Positions 52,301-60,600 of a stretch of 64,000 nucleotides of DNA are shown here, one piece after another. The stretch is from Brachypodius melanocephalos (Eukaryota; Chordata; Aves; Passeriformes; Pycnonotidae): contig VZSR01001685.1 of the NCBI GenBank assembly GCA_013398615.1, positions 30,157,556-30,221,555 of the forward strand. The letters are read 5' to 3'. Position 1 is the first letter of the stretch; each line of letters opens with the position of its first letter. A program made the position numbers and the translations under genes. Under the pieces are notes generated by a model. That model searched no databases and had not been told where the DNA came from. It worked only from the letters and a program-made list of their open reading frames with translations.

Positions 52301-55090
52301 TTTTAAAGCTGAAATGTGGTCAGATAGACCACCCACACCCTGAAATTGTGCCTAAAGATGAAGTCAACAGAACACATGTTAAAGAAAGCTGCAAACTCTA
52401 TAAGGTTCCACCAGAAATTAGATGTCATCACAAAGAAAATGTTAGTGGCAATTTGCAAATTGCTTGAGAGAAAACTGTAAGTCAAGGGAGCTGTAGATGG
52501 CCCATTACTGGAAGCTTTCATAAATACTGCAAATGTCTCACTGACATGATGAAATAAAAATACTTACTGAACCATCTATTTGCATTTGCTCCACACCAGC
52601 CAGACTTGCTCCAATTTTCATGTGGTCTTTATGAACTTCATTTAAGTTGCCTTTCCGAGTTGCTTCAGCTTTTGTGTGATCATTTGGAACTCCCTTTATG
52701 TCATCTTTCTGAGAGCTGGCCGAAAGAGACCTAATTTGAATTTAGGAGAAAGAAAAAAGTGCTTTCTAATTTATTATGCAGTTAGATGATTTTTGATTTG
52801 CTAATGATAGCAAGTTAATCCAAAAGACCTTATAAATGAGCATAAGCTTCCTAAATAGTTATTAATTCCAACTGTTTTACATTTAATTGCCATGAGTAAA
52901 TAAAGAACTTTAAACTGAGTTAATTATTTTAAAAACTCTTAGCGCTTTCAAGTATGATTATTGCAACTTATAACTTAGAATTTCATTAGGCTTTTTTGTT
53001 GTTGTTGTTTAAGGATAGTTTCATAAAGAAACATGAACTGTCTTGAGTGAATTAAAAAATCCATTGAAACTTCCATATAGGCTCTCCCTGTAAGTTGTCT
53101 TCAGTTTTAATAAACTGTACCCTTCAAGATTAAGTCTTAAATCTTAATTTGTATACCCTTCAAGTCTAAGATTTTGAGAGGGACATTATGGCTCCCATTC
53201 CAGAAAAATTAATTTCAGTTACACAGTCTCAGCCACAATCCTCATCATCACCTTATCAGTGTCCAAACATACAGCATTTTCAAATAAAATCTAATGGCTA
53301 GTAAAAAGGATGGCCTCCCCTGCAATGTTTGTTTTCCTTATATCCTCAGACTACCACAGTAATAATCTGCAATTATATTATCTCTAATTACCACCAGTCC
53401 AAAAAACCTAGAAAACATTATTCAGTCATATGATCAACAACACTCTTATGAAGGAGAACTATCACAAACCATACACCAACCTTTTAGGTTTTTTGCCTGA
53501 ATCTCTCTCTTTGACAGGTGAAGTACGTTTAGAAGACCTTCGGTTACGTATTCTTTGATCTGTTAAAAGCAAAGAATTTAGAATTTGTTACAAACAAGTT
53601 TGAGAGAAACCAGGATAGTCAAAGGCAGAAGATGGGACAGGTATTATCCATCTTTAAGTTCAGGGAAAGTTTCAAGGAGGAGATGTTGGGTGGTTTAATC
53701 AGTGCACAAAAGAAGAAAAAAGACACATATCTGATATTTAAGAAAAATTGAAAACCACAAGAGTAAGATTATTAAGTCTCTTAAATAGCTATTTTTTTAA
53801 GGGTAGATAGGTAATTTTGTTTAACTGAAAAGCAACAATAAAATGGCACGAAAAAAATAGAATGCACACAGGATACATGCATTCAGTGAAATTTACTGGC
53901 AGAATGAAGTAAAAAATACAAAGAGAAGTTTTGTGCATGTATTTTCATTAAAAAGAACCCAAGAACCAACCCCCCATTTCCATGCAAGAAATTAGCTTTC
54001 AAGAGAAACTCTATAATATAAAGTATTGTATAACATACTGTATTGGGTCTGGCTGGGATGGAGTTAATTTCCCCCAGAGCAGCCCTCACAGTGCTGTGCT
54101 GTGCCTTGGTAGCTGTAAAGGTGTTGATAACACACCAGTGTTTTGGCTAGTGCTGAGCAGTGCTGGCACAGCATCAGCGCTGTCTCCCCAACATTCCACT
54201 CCCAAGCAGAAGGCTGGGAAGATCCTGGGAGGGGACACAGCTGGGATAGCTCACCCAAATTAACCAAACGGATTTTTCCATACCATACGACATCAGCGTA
54301 GCTATAATAGTTAAGAAAATAGGAGGAAGGTGAGGCACTTGTTATTTAAAATGTTTGTATTCTGGAGCAATCACTACATGTGCTGAACCCCTGCTTCCTG
54401 GGAAGTGGCCAGACATCACTTGCTGATGGAAAGAAGGAAACAATTTTTTTTCTTTCTTTGTGCACAACCTTTTTCTTTTGCTTTGCTGAACTGCCTTAAC
54501 CTACAAGTTGTCTTCCATCTTGTTTTCTCTCCCCAGTCCAGCTGAGAAGCAGAAGTGATGGAGCAGCTTGGTGAGCACAGGGGTCCAGCCAAGGGCAGCC
54601 CAGCACACCTACTTTCCAATGGAGACTCGTAGTGCTCAACAGCTTTCCTCTGCCGGAAGGAGCGACGCAGGCCATCGCCTTCTTTGCCCTCATTTCCTTC
54701 TGGTGAAACCACGGCACACGAACACAATATTACATTGTGTAAGTACTGTCGCAAATGTGATGTATTCAAAACACACTACATTATATATTCCCACCTGTCC
54801 ACAACTTTTTATCTTGCAAGCATTTTAGAAAAACATGGATTTTTTTTTTCCCTCTGAATATCTGTTCTGAGCTCACTACAGTACAGCCCTAGAGCTTACA
54901 GCTTGTAATGGCAATAGCAACATAAATTCTTTAATAGATGAAAAACAACAAGTAGTTCAGCCCATTTCAGTTGTTAGAGACAAGGCTTTTGAATAGCCCA
55001 TAGTCAATAATATTTAAAGCAGAAATAGCCTACAATGCTACCTGGATCATCTGGGTTTTCATTGTTAGTTCTTCCCATATTTAGGCTTTC
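37291..55090 (-). CDS. ATAD2-like: ATAD2-like AAA+ ATPase lacking the bromodomain (17 exons, 5' end incomplete)
   Basis: Minus-strand multi-exon gene. Exons in transcript order: 55090-55042, 54699-54613, 53559-53481, 52730-52568, 52351-52236, 51005-50831, 50247-50159, 49806-49647, 48476-48386, 47949-47641, 45848-45758, 44530-44347, 42746-42561, 41454-41319, 41070-40952, 38751-38623, 37329-37291. All have AG/GT borders and compatible phases; together they give 2,202 nt, 733 codons plus a TGA stop. Residues below count from the first of these exons. AAA1 (about 130-330) has Walker A GPPGTGKT (171-178), Walker B IIFFDEID (231-238), sensor-1 IGATNR (275-280) and arginine-finger motif RRPGR (289-293). 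A degenerate AAA2 follows (about 470-620), then a C-terminal helical domain. ATAD2 family proteins are nuclear hexameric ATPases acting on histones and chromatin. Similarity is closer to ATAD2 than ATAD2B by recollection of both. The bromodomain is missing. Upstream exons and promoter were not found. Confidence 0.9.
38623..38751 (-). CDS. ATAD2-like: ATAD2-like exon 16 (C-terminal helical domain)
   Basis: A 129-bp exon (43 codons) with acceptor ttttccttcag and donor GTGGAG|GTAAAT. It encodes KVLDAVVTATENVSISSMAK and LYSVLSMCIYQQRENPDKTV, matching LKTVVKKSQNYNIFQLENLY and AVISQCIRRHRKDHDKTSLI of ATAD2. Without splicing, the frame would continue for 23 residues to a TAG, a possible alternative end. 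Confidence 0.9.
40952..41070 (-). CDS. ATAD2-like: ATAD2-like exon 15 (linker replacing the bromodomain, start of C-terminal domain)
   Basis: A 119-bp exon with acceptor gtcattccag and donor CTCAGA|GTAAGT. Phase is compatible with exon 14 (split TAT codon). It encodes SQVHLPARCSQVDVQPQVWD, KKAIRIKKRG and VFVDYSELR. Only VFVDYSELR has a family match, to LVVDHERLKN at the very C-terminus of ATAD2. The first 30 residues are unlike any part I recall. It bridges AAA2 directly to the C-terminal helical domain. Confidence 0.82.
41319..41454 (-). CDS. ATAD2-like: ATAD2-like exon 14 (end of AAA2)
   Basis: A 136-bp exon with acceptor atggtctag and donor GCAT|GTAAGG. It encodes IKTLFNTNREEVFNIPRPTC, then AERKGFYEDLIMKQAAVPPA and SKNNA, aligning with the EIFNVQLPDKEERTKFFEDL and KQAAKPP blocks of ATAD2. 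In ATAD2 the chain then runs on to the bromodomain; here it leaves phase 1 into a short exon 248 bp away that belongs to the far C-terminus. Confidence 0.92.
42561..42746 (-). CDS. ATAD2-like: ATAD2-like exon 13 (AAA2 core)
   Basis: A 186-bp exon with acceptor catttcaccag and donor GAAGAG|GTATTT. It encodes IREAQRTAPSIIYIPQIPSW, WEAVGPTLKAGF and NIPYFAPVLLLATSDVPHED. The Walker B position reads IIYIPQI with no Asp/Glu pair, as expected for the inactive AAA2 of this family. Confidence 0.95.
44347..44530 (-). CDS. ATAD2-like: ATAD2-like exon 12 (degenerate AAA2, former Walker A)
   Basis: A 184-bp exon with acceptor ctgttgtag and donor CACAG|GTATCT. It encodes SYQPTSFRPRFLLVEEPGYG, then QAFDLAPAVLHALEKF. 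This is the position of the AAA2 P-loop. ATAD2 itself has a non-catalytic GEPGFGQGSHLAPA here; in this gene the first Gly is Glu (487) and the GS after the GQ is lost, so nucleotide binding looks even less likely. Confidence 0.92.
45758..45848 (-). CDS. ATAD2-like: ATAD2-like exon 11 (acidic inter-AAA linker)
   Basis: A 91-bp exon with acceptor cctattttag and donor AGCAG|GTACGT. It encodes GNDGIDSDDDSPSISEKKPD followed by SKKAEFRTFSR. The SDDD acidic cluster matches the YSDDDVPSVYE linker of ATAD2. It is shorter than in ATAD2. Both phases match neighbouring exons. Confidence 0.85.
46205..47389 (+). mobile_element. CR1 LINE, 5'-truncated, in an intron
   Basis: It opens within the reverse transcriptase (coding for a degraded IIYLDF..AFD-like and SDVPQG motif), passes through the ADDTKL region (46,507-46,522), the end of ORF2, and the 3' end, and finishes at the CATTCTATGATTCTA tail. 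It is about 1.2 kb, antisense to the host gene, between its exons at 45,848 and 47,641. Frames are broken by stops and indels; no functional protein remains. Confidence 0.9.
47641..47949 (-). CDS. ATAD2-like: ATAD2-like exon 10 (AAA1 lid to inter-AAA linker)
   Basis: The largest exon, 309 bp, with acceptor tgtttgtcag and donor CCAAG|GTATTA. It starts GFCGADIKALCVEAGLCALR, the sensor-2 helix region, then RRYPQI, and continues through KDFAMAMQKIVPASQR to LLENTLERILQALQRAFPHA. Each block has a clear equivalent in ATAD2. The end encodes a Lys-rich linker. Confidence 0.96.
48008..48378 (+). mobile_element. CR1-type LINE fragment filling a short intron
   Basis: It encodes a degraded reverse transcriptase block with TSGVPQGSELSPLLLNFFIN and DMDEG, then a compressed ORF2 end with CATCACAGCCCCATGCAGCA and CTACAGGCTGGG. 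Both ends are truncated and there is no 3' octamer tail. It takes up most of the 436-bp intron between two AAA1 exons. Confidence 0.82.
48386..48476 (-). CDS. ATAD2-like: ATAD2-like exon 9 (AAA1 lid)
   Basis: A 91-bp exon with acceptor ttgtttctag and donor G|GTGAGT. It encodes ARLEIFKIHTRDWTLKPSDN and LLQDLAEKCV, matching ARKEILKIHTRDWNPKPLDT in ATAD2. A CR1 fragment lies within about 10 bp of its donor. Confidence 0.94.
49647..49806 (-). CDS. ATAD2-like: ATAD2-like exon 8 (AAA1 sensor 1 and arginine finger)
   Basis: A 160-bp exon with acceptor tttctgttag and donor AAAGAG|GTCAGA. It carries LMDGLASRGEVVVIGATNRP and DSIDPALRRPGRFEREF: sensor-1 Asn (279) and the arginine-finger segment RRPGR (289-293). 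It ends in frame after LPNKE. Reading through the donor would extend in frame for 14 residues to a stop, but the next exon continues the family alignment exactly. Confidence 0.96.
50159..50247 (-). CDS. ATAD2-like: ATAD2-like exon 7 (AAA1 Walker B)
   Basis: An 89-bp exon encoding AYQMRPSIIFFDEIDALAPV followed by RSSKQDQVH, with acceptor tctttgtag and donor CACAG|GTAGGA. Walker B DEID is complete, including the catalytic Glu (236), so AAA1 should be able to hydrolyse ATP. It shares a split Ser codon (AG/C) with the next exon. Confidence 0.96.
50831..51005 (-). CDS. ATAD2-like: ATAD2-like exon 6 (AAA1 Walker A)
   Basis: A 175-bp exon with acceptor aaattgtag and donor GCAG|GTAATG. It encodes GCLFYGPPGTGKTLVARALA, the intact P-loop that binds ATP phosphates, followed by NECSRGDRKVTFFMR, ADCMSKWVGESERQLRLVFE and Q. 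The pore-loop-like SKWVGESE motif is retained. The Walker A lysine is residue 177. Confidence 0.96.
52236..52351 (-). CDS. ATAD2-like: ATAD2-like exon 5 (start of AAA1)
   Basis: A 116-bp exon with acceptor catctttag and donor AAG|GTAAGAG. It encodes GVGGLSDHISALKEMVILPL and LYPDVFEILKFKPPR, the conserved entry to the AAA+ module (compare SVGGLSNHIAALKEMVVFPL in ATAD2). Confidence 0.93.
52568..52730 (-). CDS. ATAD2-like: ATAD2-like exon 4 (pre-AAA1 segment)
   Basis: A 163-bp exon ending TCA|GTAAGT. Its end encodes KDHMKIGASLAGVEQMQIDG, matching KDRMKIGASLADVDPMQLDS just before AAA1 of ATAD2. The first half (SLSASSQKDDIKG and on) is Ser/Lys-rich and poorly conserved. Confidence 0.9.
53481..53559 (-). 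CDS. ATAD2-like: ATAD2-like exon 3 (basic linker)
   Basis: A 79-bp exon with acceptor gcttttaacag and donor AAAAG|GTTGGT. It encodes the highly basic QRIRNRRSSKRTSPVKERD followed by SGKKPKR, a plausible nuclear localisation signal, equivalent to the RRRKRSRNRAINR region of ATAD2. It completes an Asn codon with the previous exon and an Arg codon with the next. Confidence 0.8.
54039..54605 (+). mobile_element. Solo LTR of an avian endogenous retrovirus
   Basis: It begins TGTATTGGGTCTGGCTGGGA, includes GGTGTTGATAACACACCAGT and GGGACAGCT-like blocks, and ends near CAGCCCAGCACA. I recognise this as an LTR type common in passerine genomes; the family name is not certain. It lies antisense to the ATAD2-like gene inside an intron. 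No internal gag, pol or env sequence is present, so it is a recombined remnant with no coding capacity. A short target-site duplication could not be defined. Confidence 0.72.
54613..54699 (-). CDS. ATAD2-like: ATAD2-like exon 2 (FRQRKA basic motif)
   Basis: An 87-bp exon with acceptor ggtttcaccag and donor A|GTAGGT. It encodes GNEGKEGDGLRRSFRQRKAV and continues HYESPLE, matching the RYYLRQRKATVYYQAPLE segment of ATAD2. In ATAD2 and ATAD2B this segment follows a long run of Asp and Glu; here only a short Gly/Glu-rich stretch precedes it. An LTR ends about 10 bp beyond the donor. Confidence 0.85.
55042..55090 (-). CDS. ATAD2-like: ATAD2-like exon 1 of the intact series (N-terminal linker)
   Basis: A 49-bp exon after acceptor cttaattag and before donor G|GTAGCA. 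It encodes ESLNMGRTNNENPDDP and corresponds to the ESNLNMYTRGK region of human ATAD2. It starts in phase 0 and leaves one base for the next exon. It holds a methionine at residue 5, which could serve as an alternative start if the frameshifted upstream exon is not used; the start is therefore unresolved. Confidence 0.75.
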
Positions 55091-56032
55091 CTAATTAAGA
55101 GAAAAAAGAAAGATCAGTCAGAAATATGCTAAAAACCTGTGGGCATATTTGGTACTTATATAGTAACATTATCAAGGCATTCCATATACACAAAAGATTA
55201 AATTAGGCTCAGGAGGAGAGAATGGGAGCATCTCTCTGGTAGCCAGGATTAATAACGAGTATTTCTGCTCTAAAATAGGATTCAGTACATGTGATAGTTA
55301 AACACTTCACCAGATGCAAAAAAGAGTGCATCAGTTAATCCCAAGTAGATAATCCAAAAGTGCAGCAGAACCTAGGACAAAGCAATTCCTAGCAGACAAA
55401 AAAAAAATCATCCTGGCATGTGGGAGATGATAAAGTACTATGGAAAATGCTGGTTTCATTACAAAACAAACAAACAAACCAAAGAAAACTAAAGGAATTC
55501 AGATCTAAACAAAAAACACCTTTCAGAGCAAGCTATGAAAATGTTCCAAAAACAAAGCACCTCTCATTTGAAAGGACAGTGGACTAACTTAATAGAGGAA
55601 AACTAAGAGGGAATATGGCTGCTGAATATCATTTTAACATGAGTTCCTCTCACAACAGAGGACTACTTGAGCTCACAGGCGAGGCTGGAAAAAAACAAAT
55701 GCAGATAAAGCATGCATCAGGTCTTAGTAAGATTTGAAGTGAAAACTCAAGCCCTGAAACAGCTGTTCATAAGCAGAGTCCATTCAAAAGTCATAAGGCA
55801 TTTCGGAAAGCATAGCTTATGGCATGTATTGCAGAATTTCGCTGCTATTTTTGAGTTTCTGCTGATGAAGATATTTCCTCCACCCTTAGAGTGTAGATGT
55901 AATGTGACTGTAAGGTATTTAGCTATAACTGGAGAGCAAAAATAAATAGTTTTCTAGACTAAACTGTGCTTTGGAAGCAGTTTGTTGAACTAAATTAAAA
56001 ATAAAACTAAATAATTCCTCTTTGTGAAATAC

Positions 56033-56086
56033 CCTACAAATCTTCTCCCCATCATCCACTTTTTTTGCAGGACTGCTTCTGAAGTA
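56033..56086 (-). pseudogene. Frameshifted candidate upstream exon of the ATAD2-like gene
   Basis: After acceptor ttgtatcttag the minus strand encodes TSEAVLQK, matching NTAEAVLQKMDD of ATAD2, with a split Asn-type codon as expected. It then runs through an A7 tract (56058-56064) and continues with VDDGEKICR in a different frame, matching MDDMKKMRR. The likely donor is AGG|GTATTT. The exon is 54 bp where 52 or 55 bp would keep frame with the next exon; as written, the join meets a stop at once. It is either a real inactivating indel or a homopolymer error in the assembly. Confidence 0.55.
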
Positions 56087-56489
56087 CTAAGATACAAAGT
56101 TGATATGTAAGAGCAAAGATAGGCAGGTACAAAAAACATCATTGAAACCAGTACACATAACCAGTAGGACATTTCAATATAGTGTACACAAAGCAAGTCA
56201 TTGACATCCAGCCAAGTTTTTCAACACTACTTAAAAATTAAGTTTAAAAGTTTACTTTTTAACAGAGAGATTTAAGAACAAGTGGTTAAGCATTTGCAAA
56301 CATACCATTTTGAGGTTTATTTTCACCTCTTGCTGAATACAATTTTTAAAAATCTGATTCAGCAATAAAAAAATGAATTCTGAAGATCATATTAAGATAA
56401 CAGAAAGAAATTATGGAAGTCTGTCATCACACTCAGGTTGCTCTGCACGATAGCATTAAGTCATTTTTAGTTCACAACCTTCCTCAGGC

Positions 56490-56550
56490 AACAGACTCAC
56501 AGAGTGTGTTGGAAGGAAGCGACAAGGACCATCGACTTCAACTCTTAAGA
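56490..56550 (-). mobile_element. Short CR1 tail fragment
   Basis: The plus strand reads CACAGAGTGTGTTGGAAGGA and later GACCATCGACTTCAACTC, the reverse complement of the last 60 bases of a CR1 element. It lies about 400 bp upstream of the frameshifted exon candidate. Confidence 0.6.
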
Positions 56551-57364
56551 TTCCTTACTCTTCTTATAATTGGAATTAAGGTCTTGTGATGATTTTCTGT
56601 GATTATATATGGTAGAAAAAATATCTTATTGCTGTTACACTTTGCAAACCTTTCAGAAAACCATGTCAGTGTGGGCTTCACAAAGAGAATTAAGTTACAG
56701 ACACACAGACAGAAACACTAGGACTGCTTTACTTTGTATCCAACTTTCCACTGCATCTTAATTCGACCTGGCATTAGAAAATTAGTTTTAAGCATGAACG
56801 AAATGTTAATTAAACATGAAGGTGCTTCTGATACCAAGAAAATGGATTTAGAGGAAAAGTTTAATCTAGTAAAATCACAACATAAAGTGATTGTTTTTGG
56901 AGCACAATAACCAGCCCACACATAACAGAAGCTCAGGTTTGATGATCTCTCTGCAACAGGCAATCCCAAAATGAGGACACCAGTAGCCAATTTAAACATT
57001 AGCTTGCCCAAATGCTTTACACATGCAACACCTGCCAAATACACACTTCTGGACATACTCTGAACTGAAGTCTTAAACAACCACAAGAACCTGCTGCCAA
57101 AAAAAGCTCAGGTTCAAGAGCTTGGCAGCACAGTACAAAGGCCCACGCTTTATATAAATTAGCATTTTAACAATAATGACAGGACATACCCATGCAGGCA
57201 GAGTAAAAGAGAGGGACCCTATGTGCCAGCTGCCGTGGAATGTTTACAGAAAGGCTGTGAGGTTGCTCAGCAACAGCCCCTCTCCAAAGTTCCAGGCGTG
57301 GCCACACCCAGTCCTGGTGGGACTCTGCTATAGCAAAGTGCCTCTTGCAGCCCAGAACTTCACA

Positions 57365-57620
57365 ATTACAGAATCATGGAATGGTTTGGGTTGGTGGGAG
57401 CCTTTGAAGATCATTTGATTTCAACCCCTCTGCCGTGAGTAGGGACCCCTTTCACTGGACCAAGTGGCCCATCCAACCTGGCCTACAACAGAGCATCCAC
57501 AACTTCTCTGGGCAGCCTGTTCCAGTGCCTCACCACCCTCACACTAAAGACCCATTGCACATGTAGCAGCACATAGGGAAATCTCAGCCTAAACACTTTC
57601 ATCTCTCGCTGCCAGGAAAA
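57365..57620 (-). mobile_element. CR1 LINE 3' end
   Basis: It starts with ACAGAATCATGGAATGGTTT (the 3' tail in reverse complement), continues with GGCAGCCTGTTCCAGTGCCT and decays after about 250 bp. Confidence 0.9.
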
Positions 57621-60600
57621 ATATCTTTTTCTGTTGTCAAAAGGAGAAAATCCTAGCCAATATTATACACAAAGGCTTGCTAATAGGGCTCATTTCAGTA
57701 GCTTTGCAACATGATGAAAAACCCTAGTCACTTTCAAATTTGCCAAACAAAAGTGATTGACTTGTAGTGGTGTAACTACTTTGTCAGGTCTGCAGCTTTG
57801 GTGGACCTCAAAATCACCCTTTCTTCAGCTTTTATCCCAACTTATATTGCAGAAAGTATAATGTGAAACTGGTTTGATTGGACTATTTTCCATAAATATA
57901 AATGAGCTGGCATTAATTCTGCTACTCGCTTTTAATTTGTTATTAATTAAGTTTCATGTTTTCTGTTCCATTTATTTTTCCAAGGAATTATGTGACACCG
58001 ACAAGTCTGTAATTTCCTGGCTCATTTCTTTTATTCTATTTAAATATTGCCATGTTACCTTTCCTTTGCACTCCTGAAATTTCCCCTGTGTAGCAAGAGT
58101 TACTGAAAACTAACATTAACAGTCCAACTCTTCAACAGTGCCTTTAAACCTGTAGGATACAGTTTATCCAAACCTGCTAAATCTAAAAATATTTCATTTC
58201 CTGTTCCAAAGCAAAAATACAAACAGCTTCAAAGTTTCTAGAGCACATAAAGCTCTTATCCCTCCAAATCAACCCAGTAAGAACTGGGAATGCCCAGGAT
58301 CCCCATCACATGGAATGAGTCATAGAGGACAATGACAAGAATAACTTTAAACTGTGGTACAGAAGAGAAAGTCACAAGTGAATGCCCTTTGAATTGTTAG
58401 TTGTTAAAATGCAGTTGTTTCTTGTTTGGCATATGTGCAAACTGAGATATAGGGAACCTTAGCAATATCCACAGTGCATGAATCAAACATAAGAGCAGAA
58501 GTCAGGAGGCCTGAACCACTCATGGCCCAACAGCTACAGGCAGCTCCTCATGCATCCTCCCCTAAGTAACCCAGGAGATGCAGTCAAATATCACCACCTC
58601 AGAGCACAAAAAAACATGTACAGCTGTTCATTATTAGCTGACTATCTTTCTACTGGAATCACAGTTAACACTAACTGTGAAAAGGGAAGCAAACCAAAAA
58701 GTTGCTGGGGGTTTTCCTTCTTCTGTACAATTGCTGGGGTTTGCCTCAGAGTGATTTTTTTTTGTAATGCGGTCAGCACACATGGAATTAGCATGATGTG
58801 TAATAACAACTAATTTTTAAAATAATGCTGATAATAATTTTGTATTTCACATTTTCTTTTTAAGGAGATAAAGGATTAAAAAAAAAAAAGATAATGCAGG
58901 CAGGCATACAAATATTGTGTTATAAACCTAGAAAAAGAGATAGTGAGATTACATGTCAAAATGGACCAGTCAGTACAATATTGATAAAAAAATTATCCAT
59001 ATTCTATCTTTACTTGTCTGAAACATGAAAGTATGCATAAGCATAAAAGAATTATGAAGTTAAAAAAATTAAAAATTTAAATAAATGTCTGAAATATTAT
59101 AGTAATAAAAGAGTCACACTTCCGTATAGCATTTTCTGAGATATATTCAAGTAGGAAAGCAGCTGAGACCAACTGAAACAAGCTATAATGTTAAAATATT
59201 GAATTGCTCTTGGCCAGAGTATCTAACACGAGTTATAAATTCAAATTTTATTCCTTTATGCTTACTGCTTGGAGATGTGGAATAAGCCAGCAACAATAAG
59301 AAATCTTTATAAATTTAATAGTGTATTTGCTTCTTTGTGACTTAGCATTCTAAAACACTCAGGCAAAAGAAAGTCTCTATTGAGAGAACATCAGTGACTC
59401 ATATTCAGGGGATGGACATACCATATCTGGGACTGCTTTTATAATGTTAATTCAGCTCAGCTGTGTGAGTCCCTTTCCAACAGGGGTCCTTTTATGAGAG
59501 TATTCTTTTTCAGAAAATCCTGTCTCTCTCGGTTCTGGGAATCAGTCCACATTTGTGTTGAAGAAGATGCTAAATGTGAGGCAGCCAATCCCTCATTTGC
59601 TGTAGAAGAGGAATTTGATGTAGTGAATGATGTAGCACTTGCACAACAGTTGCTGGATTTAGGAATTTGGGTATTGCCCAGAATACACACTGTGCTTTTT
59701 CTATAAAATTCCATGGCCCTAACTGGAATAATTTAAATCGTAATTTTTCAAAATTGCAATTAATTCTGTTTTTCTCATTTTCTATACCAGATTTTAAATC
59801 CTTCCATCTGGTTTGTGGAATTTTAAAATCTCATCGTTGTAATTTAGCATTTAGTAGACTGTAGGTCTTAAAGGAATTGCAGTTATCCACAGTTAGTCAG
59901 AAGATGAGCTAAAGGATACCAGCTATTAATCTAAACCAAAGTGACTGTGATAATTTGTCCTATTTTCCTTTTTGTAGTATTCTTGGAACTTAATTCCAGG
60001 GGACTATAGGCAGTCTGAACTTATCAATTACTGTGAAAAATCAGCACCAAGGTACCCCATCTTAGGCATCCAAAGTTAGTGAGCAATTTTGGCCATACTT
60101 CCTTTGTTTCCATCTAAAAGCTGGAATGAATGGAAATGGATATCTTTATGTAGTGTCTGAATAGCCATACAAGATGTATGTTCACCAGTTCTCTGGCTCT
60201 TTGCCCTGCTCCTACGATAACGAAACATCCATACTTGGACTTGAATCTCCATCAATGGTTCTCCATCCAGGTATTTGATGTGAATTGAGGAATCTCAGGG
60301 AATATAACAAAATGAATTTCTTGTGCAACCTAGACATCACCTTAATTTACTTTCAGCAAGCAAAGGTGATACCACTGACATAGCTCATAAGAGTCAAGAG
60401 AAATTAGTGGTTGGTTGTGAAGAGCTTAGGTGCTGTCATGAGGAATACCATAGAAAAGTCTGTAAGATAACAATGTCTGTCAAGAGCAGCATTTGAACAA
60501 AGAGTGATAAACAAAACGCAAGATCACATGTTGAAACGGGGAGAAGATAATACTGAATTATTTGGCACCATCCATTCATTCCAGTAAATGAGGTAAGGGT

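Noticed and set aside
56311..56337. A 27-bp mini-exon encoding QEVKINLKM with AG and GTATGT borders on the minus strand
   Set aside because: The phase needed to join the next exon candidate gives an in-frame stop, and it has no match to ATAD2.
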